Below are positions 57,205 to 64,000 of a stretch of DNA of 64,000 bases, one piece after another (within the stretch, counting starts at the first letter, position 1; every line of letters starts with the position of its first letter). Location: positions 294,606-358,605 of the forward strand of contig CM030937.1 in assembly GCA_018136815.1 (NCBI GenBank). The letters are read 5' to 3'. This DNA is from Isochrysis galbana (taxonomy: Eukaryota; Haptophyta; Isochrysidales; Isochrysidaceae). The translations under genes and the position numbers were made by a program. The notes beneath the pieces are model-generated. The model ran no database searches. It was not told the DNA's origin and was given only the letters and a program-made list of their open reading frames with translations.

Positions 57205-57395
57205 GCATTACGACCAAGCTTAGTGGGGAAAACTCCTCGTCCAGTTCCGTTACCCGAAAATCTCGTTCATCTCGTCGGGCCCTCGGGCCATCTCGTTCAT
57301 CTCGTCGGGCCATCAAGGCCATCTCGTTCATCTCGTCGTCGGGCCATCAGGCCATCTCGTTACATCTCGTTCATCTCGTTACAATCCAAGCTGCG
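57205..57395 (+). repeat. LTR-element internal fragment related to 47205-47345
   Basis: Both carry CCAAGCTTAG.GGGGAAA, CAGTTCCGTTA, CCGAAAAATCTC-like sequence, then repeated CATCTCGTCGGGCC units and CAATCCAAGC. Here the CATCTCGT unit is expanded to about eight copies. It is a broken fossil piece. Confidence 0.55.
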
Positions 57396-57675
57396 GCTTT
57401 GAGTTCCACATCCAACCCCCCTCCCCCCCTTGTCGACAGGCAGACAGGTGCAGCGTGGGGGCCCCAGAGGCCCAGGTTCACCAGCGAGGGAGAGGTAGGG
57501 GAGGCCAGGGCCCAGCCCCAGCCTCCTCTGCCCCCTGAGTTGGCCTCCAGGAGAGCCTCCAGGGGTCGCCAGAGGGCAGCTGGAGGCCTGCCGCAGGCGC
57601 GCCATCGCGCGTGCCGCAGGAGAGGGGAGAGAGAGCGCGGAGAAGGCAGCAGCAAAGCAGCCACATGGGCTGCGG

Positions 57676-57864
57676 AGGGAGGGAGGGAGGGAGGGAGGGA
57701 GGGAGGGAGGGAGGGAGGGAGGGAGGGAGGGAGGGAGGGAGGGAGGGAGGGAGGGAGGGAGGGAGGGAGGGAGGGAGGGAGGGAGGGAGGGAGGGAGGGA
57801 GGGAGGGAGGGAGGGAGGGAGGGAGGGAGGGAGGGAGGGAGGGAGGAGGGAGGGAGGGAGGGAA
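57676..57864. repeat. (GGGA)n tetranucleotide array
   Basis: About 46 near-perfect GGGA units. Minus-strand CCCT. Confidence 0.95.
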
Positions 57865-58154
57865 AAAATGGCTGGTAAGTCCTGCTCCTGTTTACAGGAT
57901 AAGTCGGGACAGAATCGGCCGTCTACTCGGAGACACAGGAGGAAGGGGGGGAAAGATCACCGGGGGGGGGGGCGCGGGCCACCGGACCATATCTAAGCCC
58001 TTCACCCCTACCCCCCTTGTAGTATACGGGGGGAGCCGCCTGATGGCGGGAGGAGAAGGGCCGGGGGAGTGGGGGTGTGTTGAAGTAGAGGGGGTATAAG
58101 AGCCTCTCTACTCACGAGTAGTCCGTCCCTGCCCCCCCCCCCCTTCCGTCTCTT

Positions 58155-58421
58155 TCCCTCCCTCCCTCCCTCCCTCCCTCCCTCCCTCCCTCCCTCCCTC
58201 CCTCCCTCCCCTCCCTCCCTCCCTCCCTCCCTCCCCCCTCCCTCCCTCCCCCCTCCCTCCCTCCCTCCCTCCCTCCCTCCCTCCCTCCCTCCCCCCTCCC
58301 TCCCTCCCTCCCTCCCTCCCTCCCTCCCCTCCCTCCCTCCCTCCCTCCCTCCCTCCCTCCCTCCCTCCCTCCCTCCCTCCCTCCCCTCCCTCCCCCTCCC
58401 TCCCTCCCTCCCTCCCTCCGC
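58155..58421. repeat. (CCCT)n tetranucleotide array directly before the kinase start
   Basis: About 65 CCCT units with several one-base interruptions, ending in CCGCAGCCC just before the ATG at 58427. It probably forms the 5' leader or core promoter of the kinase. Confidence 0.9.
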
Positions 58422-58426
58422 AGCCC

Positions 58427-60542
58427 ATGTGGCTGCTTTGCTGCTGCTCTCCAGAGCGCAGAGACGCCGAGCGCGCCCACAGCTACTCTCACTTTGTCGA
58501 GCCGCCCAGCTCGAGCGGCGCCTGCGCACACCCGTGGCACAGCCCCGACTCGCCCGGGGCGCCTCACTTCAAGCAGCTCCGCCTCCTCGGATGCGGCACC
58601 TACTCAAAGGTGATGCTTGTCGAGCGCGCCACAACGGGAGAGCTCTATGCCATGAAGCGCATCGAGAAGAAGGAAGCTGTCGATCCGGTGCAGGTATGCT
58701 GAGACGGCCGGGGATGCGCCTGTGTTTCGTGATGCTCGATGCGAACCAAATTAGAGCCATAACCCGCTCACAAGAATGTCGGTCTTGTGGCTGACATGTG
58801 ACATCTGTGGGCATAGATCCACCAAATTATGACTGAACGGCGGGTGCTCGGGCGCTTATCCCATCCGTTCATCATTCCTCTACACTTTGCTATCTCGACG
58901 CCCACGAGTTATCTCTTCATTTTGTCACTCTGCCCTGGTGGCGACTTGTTCTTCCACCTGCAGAAGGAGGGCTTCTTCTCACACGAACGGGCTCGCCTGT
59001 ATGCCGCTGAAGTCCTACTAGCGCTTCAGGTGTGTGGACACTATGCTAGCGTGGCGGCTCCAGTCAGCTGACATGCCCTGCTGATTTTAAGCGACACCTT
59101 CTCACAACCACAGGCGCTGCACAAAATCGACGTGGCTTACCGTGACCTCAAACCTGAGAATGTCCTTGTGGATGCTGCGGGACATATCTGCCTTTCGGAC
59201 TTTGGACTGGCGCGTGAAGCCATCTCGTCGATTGGTAAGTGGTTTTGCTCCCACTACGCTCCATCGGAATCGGCGCCCTGTGATTAGCTAAAACATATTT
59301 CGGTGTTCTTCATCGCCGGCATAAGCTGGCCTTCTAGATGGGCTCATCCTTACACATCCCTTTGTTGTCATCTCAAAACGAATTCCTTTGTCTTCTGACA
59401 GATGGTGGTGCACGATCGATATGTGGTACGCCATCCTACATGGCGCCTGAGGTAAAGACAGCCCCATTCACGGGTGGATCTCGCGATGCCAGATCCATTT
59501 CGCTCGCATAGCCTGTGCTTGCTTTACCATCACCTTCGGTACCATGGGTGCCGGTCCGATAGAGGCTCGCTACTGTAGACTTGGTGGGCTGAGAGGTCGA
59601 TTACGGGCCATTGTGCAACCTCTGCGCAAAGCAACAGTCTCACCAAAGCATCGCCGAGCCATACTCATACACCGCACGCGCCATACTCACTGACACCGCG
59701 TGCGTGCAGGTGCTACTTGGTACAGGTCATGGACTTGCCGTTGACTACTGGGCTCTCGGAATGCTCATATTTGAGATGACGACTGGGTCGACCCCCTTTT
59801 TTTCTCGCGACATGCAGGCCATGTGCGCACGCCTCCGTGGACCGTGGGCTCATGACCGGGCTACGAGCATGCAGTTCGCCTTGTGATGTTTTGGTAACAT
59901 ATGCTCGCATATGGAAGGCGGCAATGACAGGCATCCCTCTTGCTACTTGGCGGCCTCATGTAGGTACCGAGCCATCCTTCATGACACGCCTGAATTCCCG
60001 TCGAATCTTCGCATACCTCGCGCAACCCGTACGTTGACTCTCGCTCTCCTCACGCGCGATCCGCGGCGACGTGCTGGAGCTCCCACCTCAGGAGGGCCCG
60101 ATCGTGTCCGTCGCCACCGTTTTTTTCGAGGTCTCGATTGGACGCGCATCCTGAGCAAGGTGTGTTGCAATTGGAGAGGCCGATCATGCCCGATTCACGG
60201 AACGATTGCTTGCCGATGGCGATGGCGTTATAGGTATGAGATGCAACACGGTTTGCTTTGCATGCAAATCTCTCATGCCACGCCGTGACAATCATCATGC
60301 AGGGTTACAAGCCGGCATTCGTACCAACACTCGACGGACAGTCTGACTTGCGGTACTTTGACGGGAGCTACACGAGCCGGCAACAAGAGGACGATGGCAG
60401 CGCAGTCGACAACTTGAATGGCGTAGTTGAAATCCCGGATGAAGATTGTTCTTCCATTGGGGACGCGAGAATCGAGACTGCCTTGGATCACGCCCATGGC
60501 CACGTGGCGCATACCACTCATGTAGCAGACGTAGTTAGGTAG
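58427..60542 (+). CDS. AGC-type serine/threonine protein kinase
   Basis: Seven exons: 58427-58693, 58817-59029, 59114-59234, 59402-59451, 59710-59822, 59964-60159, 60303-60542; 399 residues. Starts MWLLCCC, a Cys cluster typical of lipid attachment. Kinase motifs: GCGTYSKV glycine loop, YAMKRI catalytic Lys, [14 protein letters not shown], and [12 protein letters not shown], whose Ser is the usual PDK1-type site. [23 protein letters not shown] and HRFFRGLDW are typical of the AGC C-lobe. The tail has YKPAFVP and [10 protein letters not shown], the AGC turn region, but I see no FxxF hydrophobic motif. S6K/SGK/AKT-like by overall pattern. All joins restore family sequence; introns are 84-258 nt. 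Confidence 0.92.
58694..60302 (+). other. Six introns of the AGC kinase gene
   Basis: 58694-58816, 59030-59113, 59235-59401, 59452-59709, 59823-59963 and 60160-60302. Donors GTATGC, GTGTGT, GTAAGT, GTAAAG, GTGCGC, GTGTGT; acceptors TAG or CAG. Confidence 0.85.
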
Positions 60543-60563
60543 TGGTAGGTAGTCGTGGTTGGC

Positions 60564-60753
60564 GCTCCTTGTAGGGGCTACCAATGGATTGGGCATGCCG
60601 TCTTCACGCCGCATGCTGAGCCGACATTAGCGTTCAGGCTTTGCTTCTGTAGGAGGATGCTCCTTGTAGGGGCTACCAATGGATTGGGCATGCCGTCTTC
60701 ACGCCGCATGCTGAGCCGACATTAGCGTTCAGGCTTTGCTTCTGTAGGAGGAT
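60564..60753 (+). repeat. Exact 95-base tandem duplication
   Basis: 60564-60658 and 60659-60753 read identically from GCTCCTTGTAGGGGCTACC to CTGTAGGAGGAT. Probably in the kinase 3' UTR. Confidence 0.88.
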
Positions 60754-60919
60754 GATTAGATATGATGGGAGTTGCGGCAAGTGCGGCGGCGGTGGCGAGA
60801 GAGGCGGCGAGCGCGACGGCGATGGCGGTGGCGAGCTCGGCAGCGTTGACGAGTGGGGAGGCGATGGGCGAGCGATGCGGCGGCAGCGAGCATAGGGGCC
60901 CGCCGCAGCCGCTAACGCG

Positions 60920-61207
60920 CAGGTGCACCGGGCTGGTGACCAAGAATGGTCTTGCAACGAACGCGCCCGGGCTCGGTTCGAAGTTGGGCTCTCCGGTCTC
61001 CGGGCCTTTGGTGGCCGACGTTAGCGCGCGTGCTTTCAGGCGCCGCAGCGACCGATACCGACGCGGCTTGGGGGCGCGTCGCGCGCGATTGGCGTCACTG
61101 GCTCGGCGGTTCCTGGCTACCAGCTATTCTGTATGTGGCGCGGGCCGGGTACCGGGCTGGTGCCCTAGAACGGTCTCGCAGCGCGCCCGGCGTCGTTTTG
61201 AATTGGG
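60920..61207 (+). repeat. Imperfect direct repeat, two units
   Basis: CACCGGGCTGGTGACCAAGA...GGTCTTGCA and TTCGAAGTTGGGCTCTCCGG near 60920-60993 recur as TACCGGGCTGGTGCCCTAGA...GGTCTCGCA and TTTGAATTGGGCTATCCGA near 61149-61218. Confidence 0.6.
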
Positions 61208-61539
61208 CTATCCGAGATATTGATATTGTATTTGTGTTTATTTGGGCCTGGTTTGCCTTTTTTTTTTGGTTTGCGCTTCGTTGTGGGGGCTCCGGGGGGG
61301 TCTGGGGCCCAAAGGGCATCGAATATGTGCTAGAGTGCTAGATGGGCATTTTGTATTTTCCGGGTTTCTTCTACCGCTTTACTTTGGTGCATTTCCTCAA
61401 TGCATTAGAAGTTAAAATAGTGTTTGACCGCCCCAGAACTTCCATTGGATGTTTGGGCGAAAAATAGAATATCGTGGATATTTTGGCCTACCCCGAACGA
61501 CGAACCCATGTCGCCATGTCTGCTTGGGCTCTTCAGGAG

Positions 61540-61690
61540 GCGTCGGTGGTCGGTGGCGTTCCCGTGTATTGCGTATTGCAGCCCTGCAGAGCTTGGTGTA
61601 TAGCTCTGTCTATGGCTCGTCTGGTGGGGGCGGCAGGAGAGGAGGGGAGCGGCGCGCGCTCTATAACCCTATCCTTTGAAAGATAGTTGG
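61540..61690 (+). repeat. Dispersed repeat family A, copy 4
   Basis: GGGGGCGGCAGGAGAGGAGG, GGAGCGGCGCGCGCTCTATA and ACCCTATCCTTTGAAAGATAG, the last forming the terminal hairpin (61669-61686). Confidence 0.65.
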
Positions 61691-62069
61691 CCCCACTCAT
61701 TCTTTCAACAGAAGTTCAAGTTCCCTCGCAATCATGGATTATGCACCGGTCGGACATTAAAAGTACCTCCCAACCCACACAGAAGTTCGAGGCGAGATCC
61801 ACCTCTACTCACTCCCTATGGACGCCGAGGGATCGGCCCCCCCCCCTCTCTCCCCTTCTTCCCGCCCCCCTCCTCCCATTCTCTCTCTCATCTCTTCTCT
61901 CTCCCTCCCTTGTTCCCGTCCCCCTCTCATCTCCCCCCTCCCCCATCCCCTTTCTCTCTCTCTCCTCACCCTTTCCTCCTAACATTTCTGCTTCCTTCCC
62001 CCTCCCCCCTCCCCTTCTCTCTCTTGGCCGTGCGCCGCCCAAGGGTTGGGGTTGGGTTGAGGGGCAGGG

Positions 62070-64000
62070 ATGGATCCCGAGGATACACGCGAGCGTGAAG
62101 GCTCAGACGACGAGGCATCCCCGCTTGGGCCTCCTTCCCACACTCATAAGCCCCGCCGACGCCGCGGCGCAAGGATGAGCAAGGCAGAGAGAGAGGCACG
62201 GAGGGAGGCAAGACTCTCGGCAGCGAAGCAGGATGAGATGGGTGGGGAGCTGCTCGAGGCGAGGATGCGTAGGCTGGAACAGATGATCGAGAAAGGGGAG
62301 TGGGATCTCGCATCCACACTCGCAGCACAGTCGCACCCGCTCGCACAGGCCCTTCTCCGAGCGCTCGTGCCGACGGGACGAGTTCGGCTCATAGAGCACG
62401 CCGCACGAAAGCTTGCGACTACGGTGCGGCTGCCGATCTGCACGACCGCAGCCTCGGCCGACATGAATCGTGCACGGAATTGTCCCTGTCCCAGTCCGTC
62501 GCGTCTCACCGCTCCCCCCTATGCCTGTGCCTAGGTCGGCGTGCAGCCATTGCTCGGGCTGGTTGATGAGGCTGCGGAAGCAGGCAAAGGGAGAGAGGCG
62601 GCAGCTCTTGCTCGTGGGCTACTTCTTCCCGCACATCGTGCGAAGGCGCATGCCAACGACTTCACTCCGGATGTGGAGGTGCAGCACGGCATTGGCAGCG
62701 CTGCAGACGAAAGCCGTGCGCCGTCTTGCGCATGGCATGGTGAAGACGCTCTGGCGCATGACCTGGACACAGATGCTGATGCGGAGAGCTTGGCCGCTGC
62801 AGGGGCGGAACTGGTTGCGAGGCGCTTCCGCTTCGGCGGCCTGCACGACCTTGCCCTCTCGTGCTTTGAACGAGGTTCAGTGGCCGAAGGTGCCGAAATC
62901 ATTGGCAGACGGTGGCCACTCCAGGTGGCTGTGCTCCGCTTGATGCTTGAGTCACGCCGATGTATTGGGCTTGCAGCACAATACCTTCCAGCACTGAGCG
63001 GACTGCCGTCCCCCGGAATAGAAGGCCTGCGTCAGCTAGGGGCGGAGGCATGCGCGCTGCTCTCTACTGCACCAGATGCGGCCACAAAGGCGGAGAGGGC
63101 ACGCACCCGTGTCGCAGAGGTTCTGACGTCACTTTGGCCGGGATCAGCTGTGCACGTGTACGGCTCTACCGCCATTGGTCTCTCCGCAAGGACAAGCGAT
63201 GTGGATCTGTGCGCGCTCATCCCGGGGTCGTCGTTAGGAGCGTATTCGCCACCTTTGGCGTGCGACTCGACCTCGCACGCTGCAACGAGCGGCGAGCATG
63301 CTCCGTCAGAACCATTCAGCTTCAACGTGGACAGCGCAAATTCCTCTCAGGGCAACCATGCCACAACTCCAACACCTCTCACGCAAGCGGGGCGCGCTGC
63401 TCTTGGCCCGCTCCTAGAGCAAGCAGCTGATGCGCTGACGCGTGCGCTTGGTCGGTCCATCCGCGGACATGTACGCCAGATACCTCAGGCACGCACGCCG
63501 CAGCTCACGTTTTGTTTGCTCATCGACGATCCGAAGCCCTCCGACGTTCTTGGCCCTTTGGGCATGCAGGAGAAAACACCGGTGCAGATCGATCTCACCC
63601 TCAACAACGTTTCGGGCCTAGCTAATACTTATATCGCGGCAGAGCTAGTCCGCCGCGCACCAGCACTTGGCCCAGCCGTCGCAGCCATGCGCGCTTGGGC
63701 GCGTTCGAAGGGGCTTTGTGGGGCTCGTGCAGTGCCGTCGTCTTACGCGTGGTTCATCATGACTGCACATGTGCTTCAATACCGAGGAGGCCTCCCGCCT
63801 ATCAACGCGCGTTGCACGCCCTTTGACGCACTTTTACAGCAAGGAGCCGTGGATCAAGATTCTTGGCGATCTGCAGCCGCTGCAGCAGTGCTTGACAATC
63901 CGTCGGCCTCGGCAGGGGGAGCGGTAGCGGCCACGCCCTCTAGCCCTGGCATAGAGGCTCTAGGGCTAGTGATGAAGGGCACTGGCTTAGTGTCTCCCCA
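62070..64000 (+). CDS. Pol-beta superfamily nucleotidyltransferase, poly(A)/poly(U) polymerase-like (3' partial)
   Basis: Predicted to add A or U residues to RNA 3' ends (non-canonical poly(A) polymerase or TUTase group). Exons 62070-62423 and 62535 to beyond the window, joined in phase 0 across a 111-nt GT-AG intron (donor GTGCGG, acceptor CCTAG). The frame then stays open to base 64000. The N terminus is acidic then basic, with a helical repeat-like region (EWDLASTLAAQSHPLAQALL). Catalytic region: VHVYGSTAIGLSARTSDVDL holds the GS and DxD metal residues; VQIDLTLNN holds the third Asp; VAAMRAWARSKGL and PSSYAWFIMTAHVLQYR are the central-domain signatures of the TRF4/TUTase group. About 70 Ser/Ala-rich residues are inserted between the second and third Asp. 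The CT-rich leader abuts the ATG. The C terminus is not in view. Confidence 0.87.

Larger units (their letters stand above)
53676..58426. other. Large repeat cluster between DUF1365 and kinase genes
   Basis: No supported host gene in 4.7 kb. In order: possible transposase trace (53960-54400), family D copy 2, family E copy 2, tRNA-like SINE head, family B copy 2 with a 116-base tandem duplication, minisatellites and G-rich blocks (56035-56850), an LTR-element internal fragment (57205-57395) and a GGGA/CCCT inverted repeat (57646-58447). A short frame opening MATDPPDRPTFAALQREHG at 54651 could be a gene start, but nothing supports a continuation. Confidence 0.6.
57646..58447. repeat. Large inverted repeat with GGGA/CCCT arms
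   Basis: A 31-base unique segment at 57646-57676 is exactly inverted at 58417-58447. It is followed inward by GGGA repeats to 57864 on the left and by CCCT repeats (about 58157-58421, interrupted) on the right. The right arm includes the kinase start codon and its MWLLCCC codons. The left arm encodes the same seven residues on the minus strand. Confidence 0.9.
60543..62069. other. Spacer between kinase and nucleotidyltransferase genes
   Basis: No supported gene. Contains a 95-base tandem duplication just past the kinase stop, an imperfect direct repeat (60920-61207), family A copy 4 (61540-61690), and a CT-rich tract 61840-62030 leading to the next start codon. Confidence 0.6.

Noticed and set aside
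57399-58567. Frames of repeated GREG residues on both strands
   Set aside because: They are readings of the GGGA/CCCT arrays.

Overview
This is a GC-rich nuclear window from a eukaryote, most likely a flagellated unicellular alga. Haptophyte-like is my best guess, but it is an inference. Four things support it: spliced genes with short GT-AG introns (84 to 258 nt) whose donors are mostly GTG; a fused DHFR-thymidylate synthase; a ciliary microtubule protein (CFAP210-like), which implies a flagellum; and Agenet plus AP2 domains in one chromatin protein. Mononucleotide, CT/CCCT and GGGA tracts are unusually common. There is one 100-N assembly gap.

Layout. 1-8362: the 3' part of a Ty3/Gypsy chromovirus, including pol and a probable 3' LTR. 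Its open frame carries a phage-like DNA cytosine methyltransferase domain ahead of the protease. 8648-8747: gap. 8748-10119: C-terminal half of alanyl-tRNA synthetase (+). 12048-14649: DHFR-TS, six exons (-). 15432-18768: large coiled-coil protein, two exons (+). 20121-22415: serine carboxypeptidase, five exons (+). 25465-26898: flavin monooxygenase (-). 27662-28629: proline-rich membrane protein with a frame change at a C run (+). 30678-42216: a 3,806-residue SNF2 chromatin remodeller combining Agenet, AP2, zinc-finger, H15-like and PHD modules (-). 43302-44798: CFAP210-like protein (+). 47758-48423: small glycine-rich membrane protein (-). 49116-51410: group II PLP decarboxylase with a long internal insertion (+). 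52743-53675: DUF1365 protein (-). 58427-60542: AGC-type kinase, seven exons (+). 62070 to the window end: Pol-beta-type nucleotidyltransferase, poly(A)/poly(U) polymerase-like (+).

Many genes lie in divergent pairs (DHFR-TS/coiled coil, FMO/proline-rich, SNF2/CFAP210, membrane protein/decarboxylase). Several start codons are preceded directly by a CCCT/CT pyrimidine tract on the coding strand; in two divergent pairs the tracts are mirror images. The genes do not form one pathway. They are housekeeping genes (AlaRS, DHFR-TS), proteolysis, redox, chromatin, cilium and signalling genes separated by repeat-rich spacers.

The spacers hold at least five dispersed repeat families, each with two or more copies in this window. 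They also hold a MITE-like element, LTR-element remnants, a tRNA-like SINE head, exact tandem duplications of 116 and 95 bp, and a large GGGA/CCCT inverted repeat at 57.6-58.4 kb. All exon boundaries were inferred by eye from protein-family continuity and GT-AG sites, without transcript evidence.
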